Assembly (NCBI RefSeq): GCF_020268605.1
Contig: NZ_CP084223.1
Span: 1-64,000, forward strand
Length of the DNA: 64,000 bases
Origin: Arsenophonus apicola
Lineage (GTDB): Bacteria > Pseudomonadota > Gammaproteobacteria > Enterobacterales > Enterobacteriaceae
Direction of reading: 5' to 3'
A program made the translations under genes and the position numbers. Numbering within the stretch: position 1 is the first letter of the stretch; the number at the start of each line of letters is the position of its first letter. The notes beneath the pieces are model-generated. The model made no database searches. It saw nothing but the letters and a program-made list of their open reading frames with translations, and had not been told where the DNA came from. Below, piece after piece: positions 48,288 to 55,794 of the stretch.

Positions 48288-48653
48288 ATGAATTTTTTAA
48301 AGAAAACATTAGGTGGATTAGATAATAGTTACTATTTCCGTCATTTCTTCTTTGGTGCATTGATATCAGTCATAATTTTTTGGCTAGTTAACTATAACTC
48401 TAGTGGAATTCCTGCTTCTATAATCATTATGACTATAATCAATACATTACTTTATCCATACTCAAGATTTGTATATGAACAGATCATTTCATTTATAATA
48501 GGCGATCACATTTTTTATTTTGAAATAAAATGGATGCTGACAGCAAAATTTATGACAATGATTATCTGTTGGGCATTCTCAATATTTATCGCACCTTTTG
48601 GTTTATTTTACTTATATTATTACCATTCAAAGCAAGAAAAAGAACAAGCCTAA
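48288..48653 (+). CDS. 121-residue membrane protein, unknown
   Basis: Three hydrophobic segments (near residues 20-38, 42-62 and 85-112: FRHFFFGALISVIIFW, SIIIMTIINTLLYPYS, FMTMIICWAFSIFIAPFGLF). Strong ribosome site AAAAAAAGGATTCTC with ATG at 48288. Lies between Tn3 copy B and traM, converging on traM. Could be a plasmid exclusion or transfer accessory protein; not recognised. Confidence 0.6.
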   Translation: MNFLKKTLGGLDNSYYFRHFFFGALISVIIFWLVNYNSSGIPASIIIMTIINTLLYPYSRFVYEQIISFIIGDHIFYFEIKWMLTAKFMTMIICWAFSIFIAPFGLFYLYYYHSKQEKEQA

Positions 48654-48688
48654 TCAACACCCAACTCCTATTAAGTTTTTAAAATTAA

Positions 48689-48729
48689 AACCGACTATAA
48701 ATCGTTATAGTTTTATAATCGGTTATTTT
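48689..48729. terminator. bidirectional terminator
   Basis: AACCGACTATAA and TTATAATCGGTT form an 11-of-12 stem, with an A-rich flank on one side and ATTTTT on the other. It lies between two convergent genes (48288 and traM). Confidence 0.7.
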
Positions 48730-49125
48730 TCATTTACTCTTAAAATAATAACTTAACTTATACTCCAGTTCCTCTAGGTATTTTTGATGATTTTCATCTG
48801 ACATATATACCAAGGCTTTTTCTTGATTTTTTTTCGTTGCATAAAATAAAAGATTTTCCATATACTCAATCTTTAAAACAGATTGTGCAATTAAAGCAAG
48901 TTTATCATCTAGCGTAATTTGAGGTTCTTCATTATTTTTATTCTCTTTTCTTTTTTGCATAACAAGGCAACCAATTTTTAACATTTCCATCGCAATAACA
49001 GTACGATTTGAAGTAGAATTAGGTTCACCATCGGCGCGTTTATCTTCAACGAATTCGTCTATTTTTTTCAAAATAGAATCAGGTATAGGTAAAGATAAGC
49101 GATATTTATTTTTAGAATTTCCCAT
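48730..49125 (-). CDS. traM: TraM-like relaxosome/mating-signal protein
   Basis: F TraM binds oriT-side sites and links the relaxosome to coupling protein TraD. This 131-residue protein is the right size (F 127), begins with an RHH-like DNA-binding segment (KYRLSLPIPDSILKKIDEFV, STSNRTVIAMEMLKIG), and has a helical C-terminal half. The upstream region contains GANTC motifs, the half-sites recognised by F TraM. Position and direction relative to the nic site are as in F. Confidence 0.75.
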   Translation of the reverse strand: MGNSKNKYRLSLPIPDSILKKIDEFVEDKRADGEPNSTSNRTVIAMEMLKIGCLVMQKRKENKNNEEPQITLDDKLALIAQSVLKIEYMENLLFYATKKNQEKALVYMSDENHQKYLEELEYKLSYYFKSK

Positions 49126-49463
49126 GCAAAACCTTAATGATTAAATTACACAATGACTATTATTTTACATTAAAATACATTTTTATAAAGAATCTTTATA
49201 GATTCTAATCAGAGTCTATATAGAATCTATTTTTTAATATAGATTATTTATACAATAAAATCAGCATTTTAATAAAAAACAAAAGAATCCCTTAAGAATC
49301 TCAATGGAATCTCATAAGATTCTTTTAAGGTAAAATATATATAAAACATAGAGATGCTATAAAGATGCTTAATGGAATCTTATAAGAATCTAAATTTAGT
49401 AAATAAAAATATATAATTAACTAAAAAATTACACTATTTCATACATTTAAAACAAAATAAACA
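49126..49463. promoter_or_regulatory. oriT, TraM-binding repeat region
   Basis: Strongly AT-rich with many GAATC/GATTC/GAGTC motifs (GANTC): at about 49190-49222 four occur within 34 bp, and further groups are at 49286-49325 and 49372-49391, often as inverted pairs (AGAATC ... GATTCT). F TraM binds GANTC pairs next to its own promoter, so these are candidate sbm sites and traM autoregulation. A bent AT tract suitable for IHF is also present. Confidence 0.65.
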
Positions 49464-49493
49464 TTTTGCGTGTGGTGTGTAAGTTAGTGGTGG
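49464..49493 (+). other. F-like nic site of oriT
   Basis: TTTTGCGTGTGGTGT then GTAAGTTAGTGGTGG closely follows the F nic region as I recall it (TTTTGCGTGGGGTGT, then GGTGCTTTTGGTGGTG). By analogy TraI would cut between 49478 and 49479. The nicked strand, the traM side and the side of the transglycosylase gene are arranged as in F. Confidence 0.7.
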
Positions 49494-49615
49494 AAAAAGC
49501 GGATTTGGTGAGGTAACATTGGGAGTCTTTATTGGAATATCTTTTAAAAATCCTTTTGCCTCATAGGGGCGACAATATGCCGAATTGTCTTGTTTTTAAT
49601 TAAAAGAGATGGGTG

Positions 49616-50089
49616 ATGAAAATTAAAAAATTAATGTTATTATTTTTTCTTGTTATCTCAAAATTAGCTTTTGCCGATTGTTTTGATAAAGCGGGAAGTT
49701 ATTATCATCTCGACCCCGATTATTTAAGAGCCATTGCATGGCAGGAATCTAATTTCAATCCAAACGCAAAAAACAAAAATAAAGATAGCTCCCTTGATTT
49801 AGGAATCATGCAAATTAACACCAAAACATTTAAATCAATTAAAAAAGAATATCCGGCTTTAACAGAAAATAAATTAGTAAATAATCCATGTCTGAATATT
49901 CATATTGGTGCCATGATTTTAAATCGAAATTTTGTCAGGTTTGGTAAAAACTGGCAATCCGTAGGAATGTATAATGCCGGCATGCGAAATAATAACACAT
50001 CGATTAAAAATCGTTATCGATATGCAAATTTGATTTATCAAAAATATAAAAAATTAAAATTAGAAAAAATAAGAGGGATTAAAATCTAA
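49616..50089 (+). CDS. VirB1-like lytic transglycosylase (F orf169 position)
   Basis: Signal peptide MKIKKLMLLFFLVISKLAFA, then catalytic glutamate in AIAWQESNFNPNAKN, LGIMQINTKTF and MYNAG, the SLT family signature. 157 residues. In F the homologous gene (orf169, gene X) stands on the leading side of oriT and reads away from it, exactly as here. Local peptidoglycan opening for the transfer pore. Related to pilT at 33734 but a distinct gene. Confidence 0.88.
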   Translation: MKIKKLMLLFFLVISKLAFADCFDKAGSYYHLDPDYLRAIAWQESNFNPNAKNKNKDSSLDLGIMQINTKTFKSIKKEYPALTENKLVNNPCLNIHIGAMILNRNFVRFGKNWQSVGMYNAGMRNNNTSIKNRYRYANLIYQKYKKLKLEKIRGIKI

Positions 50090-50166
50090 ATCCACTCGGT
50101 GGAATAAATGAAATTTGAATCTTACAATTCACTAATGAATTTAACAGAATTAAAAAGGAAATAACT

Positions 50167-50433
50167 ATGTTGAAATCTTTATTAAGATTAGATGAAATGA
50201 TAACCCCTAAGATTATAATTGTTTTTTATTGGCTTGGGATTATCGCTGTTTTATTTTCTGGCATTGCGGCTATTATTGCCGGGAGTTATTCGGAGTTTTT
50301 CTCCAGTCTCATTGGTGGCTTAGCCATAATCGTTATCGGCATTATTAGCGTTCGGGTTTCTTGTGAATTAATTATTTTATTATTTAACATTTATGCCAAA
50401 CTTAAAGAAATCGCTGAAAACACAAAATCATGA
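50167..50433 (+). CDS. small membrane protein, DUF4282-like
   Basis: Eighty-eight residues with two hydrophobic segments (KIIIVFYWLGIIAVLFSGIA and FSSLIGGLAIIVIGIISVRV), followed by CELIILLFNIYAKLKEIAE. The layout fits DUF4282 proteins of plasmids and phages. GGAAATAACT precedes the ATG. Function unknown. Confidence 0.65.
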   Translation: MLKSLLRLDEMITPKIIIVFYWLGIIAVLFSGIAAIIAGSYSEFFSSLIGGLAIIVIGIISVRVSCELIILLFNIYAKLKEIAENTKS

Positions 50434-50444
50434 TTCAATTAAAC

Positions 50445-50492
50445 ATTAATCACTCCAAAAAGGTCAATTTTTTCGTTGGGGTGATTAATTTT
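50445..50492. terminator. bidirectional terminator
   Basis: ATTAATCACTCCAA and TTGGGGTGATTAAT pair over 14 positions with one mismatch, followed by TTTTCC on the right. Separates rightward leading-region genes from the leftward FinO block. Confidence 0.7.
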
Positions 50493-50661
50493 CCAATCTT
50501 CGCTGCAAATGCAGATAAAGCGCCTCTGCCATTTCATGTAATTCTTCGCACTCATCTGCACAGTCATCCAGATTAAGCTGATTGAGCTTATCCAAGAGTA
50601 TTAGGGTTTGACTTTTGATAAAGCCCGCCATATTCAAGGTAGAGAGTTCTTGTTTTGTCAT
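50485..50661 (-). CDS. 58-residue conserved small protein of the FinO block, copy 2
   Basis: Homologue of 11289-11468 with identical first part (MTKQELSTLNMAGFIKSQTL) and a diverged end (LYLHLQRRLEN). Unknown function; last gene of the leftward block before a terminator. Confidence 0.6.
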   Translation of the reverse strand: MTKQELSTLNMAGFIKSQTLILLDKLNQLNLDDCADECEELHEMAEALYLHLQRRLEN

Positions 50662-50699
50662 CGTTTGTTAAAGCGTTCAATAATAGATTTGATATAAGG

Positions 50700-50930
50700 T
50701 TATTTTATACGATGATAAGGGTTTTTTCTTTTCCTTCGCTGTCTATCAATAGCATGAAGTTTAGCAATACCGGTAAATATTTCAGAAACGATTTCGGTTT
50801 TTTGTCCATGAAGATGATTACCTAATCCTCCCCAACGCTGAATAAGCAATAAATCACCAAATAAATCATAACAGAGTTCCGCTTCATACCAGCGAGCATC
50901 ATTTTCCCAACGCCAGACTAACATAACCAT
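50700..50930 (-). CDS. conserved 76-residue protein downstream of FinO, copy 2
   Basis: Nearly identical to 11507-11737 (differences in two residues, e.g. VSEIFTG for VPEIFTG and the last residue). Overlaps the finO-like gene by 32 bases, as in block 1. Confidence 0.65.
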   Translation of the reverse strand: MVMLVWRWENDARWYEAELCYDLFGDLLLIQRWGGLGNHLHGQKTEIVSEIFTGIAKLHAIDRQRRKRKNPYHRIK

Positions 50931-51489
50931 CAGTAGGTTGTTGAAGCGATTTATTAAGTCTGTCCAAACGCTTTAGGTTATCCTCAACATCTGCCTGGGT
51001 AACCTCTCCTGCCACCTGTCCGTCTTTGTCATAACGATTAGCGCCTAACTGGATAAGGGCGCGATAATCGACGTGGTGGCCAATGCTATTTAGACAGGCT
51101 TTTAACCGTTTTTTAGTGAGCGGTAACCCCTTCTCATTCACTTCCTGCCACATAGCTTGCCGGATGCCAATTTTCATCGGTCTCAGCTGTTGTTCAGGAA
51201 ACAGGGCTGGCCAAAAGAGGCTGATTTGGGAAATTGCTTCATCTAGCGGCAACCGTTTTTTTGGTTGCCTGGGCGGTTTTGGGATTTTAACCTTAACAAC
51301 AGGTTGAGGCTTTTCAACCCGCTTTTGGGTCACTGGCTTAACAGGCTTTTGTGGTTTTGGTTTTTTCACCTGTTTTTTGGGCGTAGGATTCACCCAGACC
51401 TTTTTTCGGTAAACCGGTGAGGATTTGGGTGTCGTTTCTTCTGAAGCCCGTCTAGGGCGATTGAGAGTTAATTTCTGCCGCGCGGTCAT
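50899..51489 (-). CDS. finO: FinO/ProQ-domain RNA chaperone, copy 2
   Basis: 196 residues, about nine tenths like the protein at 11706. Changes cluster in the ProQ domain (FWPALFPEQQLRPMKIGIRQ, KKRLKACLNSIGHHVDYRAL). N-terminal Lys/Pro-rich tail unchanged. The copy closer to traM and the tra genes, thus a good candidate for control of transfer. Confidence 0.8.
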   Translation of the reverse strand: MTARQKLTLNRPRRASEETTPKSSPVYRKKVWVNPTPKKQVKKPKPQKPVKPVTQKRVEKPQPVVKVKIPKPPRQPKKRLPLDEAISQISLFWPALFPEQQLRPMKIGIRQAMWQEVNEKGLPLTKKRLKACLNSIGHHVDYRALIQLGANRYDKDGQVAGEVTQADVEDNLKRLDRLNKSLQQPTDGYVSLALGK

Positions 51490-51490
51490 T

Positions 51491-52420
51491 TTAGTCTTTG
51501 AACAGGTTTTTTAACTCAGAATCCGTAAGGCTTGTGAATTTCATCACCGATTGTCTGTCCATGCCGCTTTCCAGCATTTGACGTGCAATCTTTAGGGAGG
51601 CCTGTTTTTCGCCTTCCTGAAGGCCTTCCAGCTTGCCTTTCTGGATGCCTTTTTGAATACCCATTTGTTCAATTTGTTGAGCAATTGTCATAAGTGCTCC
51701 TTCGTGTTTTTCTGATTGTTTTGCTATTTCAGTGATAAATTCCATTGGTCTTTTTGCATTCCCTTCCTGTATGAGGTAATTAAACAACGTTATCACCTGA
51801 TTATCGGAGTAATAATTATACGATAATAATTTGACAATTTCATTCAAAAGCTCTGTCATATCCCGTCGGCGAATGTGCTTCTGGATAAAGGTCAACAAAG
51901 CCATTCGTTTGTGCTGCATAATTTCACCGTCATCAAGTGTGGTGACATCAACTAACTTAAACGGCTTGGTATAAATCTTTTCGGCAATATCCCGCCCACT
52001 AAAACAGTCAAACCAATCTGTACTATAGGGATAAGGACTCTTTTCACCTGTGTAAAACAGGATAGGAAAAACGAGTGGTAACTTTTTGTGGCCAGCGTCT
52101 AAATGTTTTTGCATTGCAGCCATGCTATAGCGCATCAGTCGCCAAGCCATCAGCTTATCGGGTGATGATTGAGCTTCAATCAGGAGATAGAAATAGCCTT
52201 TTCCTTTTTCTGTTTTAACGGAGTACAAAATATCACTTTGATAGTTTTTCATCTCACTATCGATAAATGAGCCTGATTCCACTTTGAGACTATCTAAGTC
52301 ACAAAGTGATTTAATCTCATCAGGTAGCCAGACAGTAAAGAAATCTTTTGCCGTCTCTTTTTCACTTAAAAACTGCTTGAATAGACTGTCGTGGGGCGTT
52401 GGGGTGAATTTTTTACTCAT
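51491..52420 (-). CDS. rpn: Rpn-family nuclease/putative transposase, copy 2
   Basis: 309 residues; N-terminal nuclease half close to 12298-13251 (YQSDILYSVKTEKGKGYFYL, LLIEAQSSPDK). Linker repeat is shorter (QKGIQKGKLEGLQEGEKQAS), and the last 40 residues differ (MDRQSVMKFTSLTDSELK). Eight residues shorter overall, mainly from repeat loss. Confidence 0.8.
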   Translation of the reverse strand: MSKKFTPTPHDSLFKQFLSEKETAKDFFTVWLPDEIKSLCDLDSLKVESGSFIDSEMKNYQSDILYSVKTEKGKGYFYLLIEAQSSPDKLMAWRLMRYSMAAMQKHLDAGHKKLPLVFPILFYTGEKSPYPYSTDWFDCFSGRDIAEKIYTKPFKLVDVTTLDDGEIMQHKRMALLTFIQKHIRRRDMTELLNEIVKLLSYNYYSDNQVITLFNYLIQEGNAKRPMEFITEIAKQSEKHEGALMTIAQQIEQMGIQKGIQKGKLEGLQEGEKQASLKIARQMLESGMDRQSVMKFTSLTDSELKNLFKD

Positions 52421-52631
52421 GATATTAATCTAATGAATGTTGGACGTTATTCCCTTAAAAAAGACCAGCGGATAGCTGGCCAACACCAGGGAAAATATTG
52501 CCGTTGATTAACGGACAACGCCATAATAATAACATGGCATACTTACGTCGTTATCGAATATTTCCAGAATACTAAACATTTATCCACTTTACAGAAGATT
52601 TCAAATTTTGTTCACTAATTGCAATTTTAGA

Positions 52632-52756
52632 GTTGAATTATGGCAAAAACAGATTAAATTTGAAGGTGGAAATGTTTTCAAGCAAGATATCAAACATGAG
52701 TTAATAGAGCTTCGTAAGTCACCCCCCTATCAGGTCTCCGGTAGGGGTGTTTTTTT
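52632..52756 (+). ncRNA. candidate small transcript with terminator, unit copy 3 of 3
   Basis: Contains GTTGAATTATGGCAAAAACA, GGTGG with ATG (tiny frame MFSSKISNMS), and terminator stem near 52721-52750 (CACCCCCCTA... TAGGGGTG then TTTTTT). The tiny frame differs from copy 1 by one residue (Ser for Leu). T run overlaps the 3' end of the opposite small gene. Confidence 0.4.
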
Positions 52757-53074
52757 AATTAATGGTATTGGAATTAGTGTTTATAAAAATTTTTCCGGTT
52801 GTCATGCTTTCGCAAATCTCTTCAAAATCATTAACATCAACAACATATATTGAGTCTGAATTTTTAGGAACAAAATAAAAATTTTTTGGTTTTATGGAAA
52901 TTTCTTCTGATTTTTTGTACTCAAAATCCCCAACCTCTAAAAACGTTGAAATTCCGTTATCAATGCAATAATCGGCTGCTTCATCGTAGGTATTGAAGAA
53001 TTTTGAAGAACTTTGATTATTAGTATCAAAACTAAAAAAGACTTAACTCCCAATGCGTTATCTGTTTTGTTCAT
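52755..53074 (-). CDS. about 106-residue hypothetical protein coupled to HU, frame broken
   Basis: ATG overlaps the stop of HU copy 2 (ATGA). Begins MNKTDNALGVKSF, then the frame is lost in a T run near 53034 and resumes as SFDTNNQSSKFFNTYDEAAD, FLEVGDFEYKKSEEISIKP, VVDVNDFEEICESMTTGK to a stop at 52755. Acidic, soluble. Not related to the gene at the same place in block 1 (13461). Unknown function. Confidence 0.5.
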
Positions 53075-53343
53075 TTAACTGCATCTTTTAACTTTTGACC
53101 TGCTTTAAAACTCGGTATATTCGAAGCAGCAATTTTAATTGCCTTGCCTGTTTGCGGATGGAGACCTTCTCTTGCCGCTCGAGTCTTAACCTGAAAACTC
53201 CCAAAGCCAACGAGCTGTACGCTGTTACCCGATTTTAAAGACTCGGTGATGACTTCAATGAAAGCATTAAGCGCTTTCTCTGAATCTTTTTTGGTCAAAT
53301 CGGCTTTTGCAGCAATTTGGTTGATGAGTTCTGTTTTATTCAT
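53071..53343 (-). CDS. hup: HU/IHF-family DNA-bending protein, copy 2
   Basis: Ninety residues: MNKTELINQIAAKADLTKKD, NSVQLVGFGSFQVK, AREGLHPQTGKAIKIAASNI. Differs from the paralogue at 13737 mostly in the N-terminal helices and in the arm (LHPQTGK for RNPQTGK). Start after AGGTG at 53343. Beside origin 2. Confidence 0.93.
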   Translation of the reverse strand: MNKTELINQIAAKADLTKKDSEKALNAFIEVITESLKSGNSVQLVGFGSFQVKTRAAREGLHPQTGKAIKIAASNIPSFKAGQKLKDAVK

Positions 53344-53458
53344 GTTGCACCTAAATGAATAGATTACGTTAATCCTAGTTATGCTAGCGGTAGTGACACT
53401 GTTGTGCAATGGTTGACTGTTAATTAACTTAAAAATCTATTTAAAAAATTAATCCCAA

Positions 53459-53514
53459 ACGCTCGCCGCAGCCAAGTGACCGAGCAACGCGAGTGAACGG
53501 GCGAGGAAGCGGAA
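53459..53514. other. conserved GC-rich segment near origin 2
   Basis: Second copy of the segment at 14128-14181 (CGCTCGCCGCAG ... GCGAGGAAGCGGAA), with three changes. Same spacing to the DnaA box. Possible primosome loading site by resemblance to ColE1-type plasmids. Confidence 0.45.
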
Positions 53515-53628
53515 TTTCACCTTAACGTGCAAAGAAATCATGCCACCATTTGGTTAAATAATCATCAAATGAAAATATCTAAGGCCAATGAATATCTTGT
53601 AGTGGTTATACCACTTTCGTCAGAAAAG

Positions 53629-53637
53629 TTATCCACA
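53629..53637 (+). promoter_or_regulatory. DnaA box at origin 2
   Basis: Perfect TTATCCACA, followed by the same 60 bp as at origin 1, about 108 bp before the iterons. Confidence 0.8.
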
Positions 53638-53744
53638 GAGAATGGGGAAAAATTTCCGGTTAAATATAGTTATGTATAAGTTAAATAAGTTAAAGGGAGA
53701 AAATCTAAAGCAAGAATTTGTTTTTTTTAATAATTTAACCTTAG

Positions 53745-53960
53745 TTGGTTTTTAAATTACGATAGTTGGTTTTTAAATTACGATAGTTGGTTTTTAAATT
53801 ACGATAGTTGGTTTTTAAATTACGCTTCATGAAATAACTTATTAACAGGTGAATTTTTTATTTTTTATCCTATAACTATAGGATTAGTTTTTAAATTACG
53901 ATATTTTTGTATCTAAATTACGATATGTTTCATAAAATATGGTTTTTAAATTACGAAAAC
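53745..53960 (+). repeat. iterons of origin 2 (oriV)
   Basis: Four adjacent 21-bp units TTGGTTTTTAAATTACGATAG at 53745-53824 (last one partial), then three separate units near 53888, 53911 and 53941. Core TTTTTAAATTACGA. Same 21-bp period, count and first half (TTTTTAAAT) as origin 1, but the second half differs (TACGA for CCCAG), so the two Rep proteins probably distinguish them. Confidence 0.9.
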
Positions 53961-54029
53961 GAGGTGCTGAATTGCGCAAACAATTCAGCAACTCTCACCA
54001 ATAACCCTAAACATACTAGGATTAAGGCT

Positions 54030-54965
54030 ATGACTGATCTTACAACGAAAACGAGAAAAAACAATTTGAAAACCTTACGCCCCCATAAACATACAAAACT
54101 TGAGTTTTTTATCGCTGACGATATTGATATTTTTAGTTTTCGTGACGAAATAGCGAGTATGGAGCATCCTTTCTTTGCATTAAAAGGCGGTGATACAAAA
54201 GTTAGAAAATACAAAAATGGCAATGTAACAGTTACTGTTAGATCTTCTGCTGAAATTGGTTTGGCAACAGTGTTTGATAAAGATATCTGGATATATGCAA
54301 TATCGAAGTTACAAGAAGCTATTAATAATAATCAGGATATTAGTCGAACAGTAGCTTTTACCCCTTATGATTTTTTTGTTACAACAAACAGGAGTACAAG
54401 TGGAGTTGCTTATAAAGAGTTGAGAAAAGCACTAAATCGTTTAAAAGGAACCGTAATTGAAACTAATATTAGTTATTTCGATGACAAACAAGAAACTTGT
54501 TTATTTGGATTAATAGATAGTGCCAGGATTATTGAAGAACAAAAAGGTAAGCTCGATATTGGCATGGTGGAAGTTACCCTACCCGATTGGTTGTATCAAG
54601 CATTGTACAGAAAAAAAATAATTAAAATAAGTCCTGACTATTTTCGGATCCGAAAAGCGATAGATCGAAGATTATATGAAATAGCGCGTAAGCATTGCGG
54701 AAATCAACATGAATTCAATATTTCACTTGGAAAATTACATTCAAAAACAGGGAGCACTGCCCTGTTGAAAATGTTTAGACATAATCTAAAACAATTAGCC
54801 AAAACAAATGATCTCCCCGACTATGAAGTTCTCTTTGATCCAGTTACCGATAAAGTGACTTTTAAAAATCGTAATCAAAATTGTCCTAAAGTCGAAGCGT
54901 CGCGCAAGAGAGAGAAAGGAAAGAAAGAGATTTTTAAAATGAAAAAATCATTATTGGATAGATAG
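54030..54965 (+). CDS. repA: plasmid replication initiator, RPA-type (replicon 2)
   Basis: 311 residues from ATG 54030 (MTDLTTKTRKNNLKTLRPHK). A longer frame opens at 53907 but would run through the last iteron, so I reject it. Blocks MEHPFFALKGGD, VAFTPYDFFVTTNRS, LDIGMVEVTLPDWLYQA, ISPDYFRIRKAIDRRLYEIA and FRHNLKQLA are shared with Rep 1; the region 130-175 (SGVAYKELRKALNRLKGTVI) differs more and may carry iteron specificity. Confidence 0.88.
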   Translation: MTDLTTKTRKNNLKTLRPHKHTKLEFFIADDIDIFSFRDEIASMEHPFFALKGGDTKVRKYKNGNVTVTVRSSAEIGLATVFDKDIWIYAISKLQEAINNNQDISRTVAFTPYDFFVTTNRSTSGVAYKELRKALNRLKGTVIETNISYFDDKQETCLFGLIDSARIIEEQKGKLDIGMVEVTLPDWLYQALYRKKIIKISPDYFRIRKAIDRRLYEIARKHCGNQHEFNISLGKLHSKTGSTALLKMFRHNLKQLAKTNDLPDYEVLFDPVTDKVTFKNRNQNCPKVEASRKREKGKKEIFKMKKSLLDR

Positions 54966-55123
54966 TTATTTTTTGATTATATCATGATATAAGCTTTTAA
55001 TTATATGACAATATCATTTTATTGGCTTATGATGATATGGGTTTTTTGTGATATAGTAATATTGTTTTTTTATCTTATGATGATATAATTATTTTTTATT
55101 GTAATGTTAAAAGTAAGGTAGCC
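54966..55123. promoter_or_regulatory. iterated ATGATAT repeats upstream of parA 2
   Basis: Repeats of ATGATAT/ATATCAT occur at least five times within 130 bp (ATATCATGATATAA, CTTATGATGATATGG, GTGATATAG, CTTATGATGATATAA). The same motif recurs between parA and the next gene (ATATCATCATATTG near 55763). Candidate centromere and autoregulatory operator for the ParG-like protein. Confidence 0.6.
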
Positions 55124-55744
55124 ATGAAAGTTATCTCGCTATTAAACCCTAAAGGCGGCACAGGAAAGACTACAGCAACTATTAATATTGCTACTTGTTT
55201 ATCGAGACAAAAGATAAATGTTGCTGTAGTGGATACAGATCCTCAGAGGAGTTTAACTAATTGGAATAAATTACAAAAAGCTACTTTTGATTTATATACA
55301 TCAGAAAATGAGAAAGATGTTTATCAAGTTAGAAAAGAATTAAATGAATATGATTACATTATTATTGATGGAGCGGGTTCTTTGTCGGTTATTACTTCAG
55401 CGGCTGTAATGGTAAGCGATTTGGTTATAATACCAGTTTCACCTTCCCCATTAGATTTTAGCGCGGCAGGAAGTGTTATAGATGTTTTGGAAGCTCAAGA
55501 GTTTAGTCGTAAGGTTCCAGCGTGTTTTCTTATAACTAGGATTGTTAATAATGCAAATATGTTAGATGTATTAAAATTAAGTATTAATAGCACTAAATAT
55601 ACTAAATTAAGAACAGGTTTTACTAGCAGGCAATCTTATATTAAAACATTAATTAATGGTGAAACTATCTTTGATAGCAAGGATATGAAAGCAATCGGAG
55701 AAACAGAAATTATTACTCAAGAAATAATTAATATGATAATATGA
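55124..55744 (+). CDS. parA: ParA/ParF-family partition ATPase (replicon 2)
   Basis: 206 residues with KGGTGKTTATINIAT (deviant Walker A), VDTDPQRSLTNW and YIIIDGAGSLS. Short ParF-like form without an N-terminal HTH. GTAAGGTAGCC precedes the ATG. Only distantly similar to ParA 1, so the two loci should be independent. Confidence 0.92.
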   Translation: MKVISLLNPKGGTGKTTATINIATCLSRQKINVAVVDTDPQRSLTNWNKLQKATFDLYTSENEKDVYQVRKELNEYDYIIIDGAGSLSVITSAAVMVSDLVIIPVSPSPLDFSAAGSVIDVLEAQEFSRKVPACFLITRIVNNANMLDVLKLSINSTKYTKLRTGFTSRQSYIKTLINGETIFDSKDMKAIGETEIITQEIINMII

Positions 55745-55794
55745 TAATATGCTTTTATAAGTATATCATCATATTGTTTTTTAGTGAGATTATC

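Noticed and set aside
49190..49400. CRISPR-like repeated GAATCT motifs
   Set aside because: Spacing is irregular and units are only 5-7 bp; the pattern fits TraM binding sites. No CRISPR array, tRNA or rRNA gene was seen anywhere in the window.
52608..52853. 81-residue rightward frame MFTNCNFRVELWQKQ...
   Set aside because: Crosses the terminator of the small-transcript unit and is not kept in the other two copies of the unit.
53907..54029. Longer N-terminus for Rep 2
   Set aside because: It would run through an iteron and has no counterpart in Rep 1; the ATG at 54030 aligns with Rep 1.
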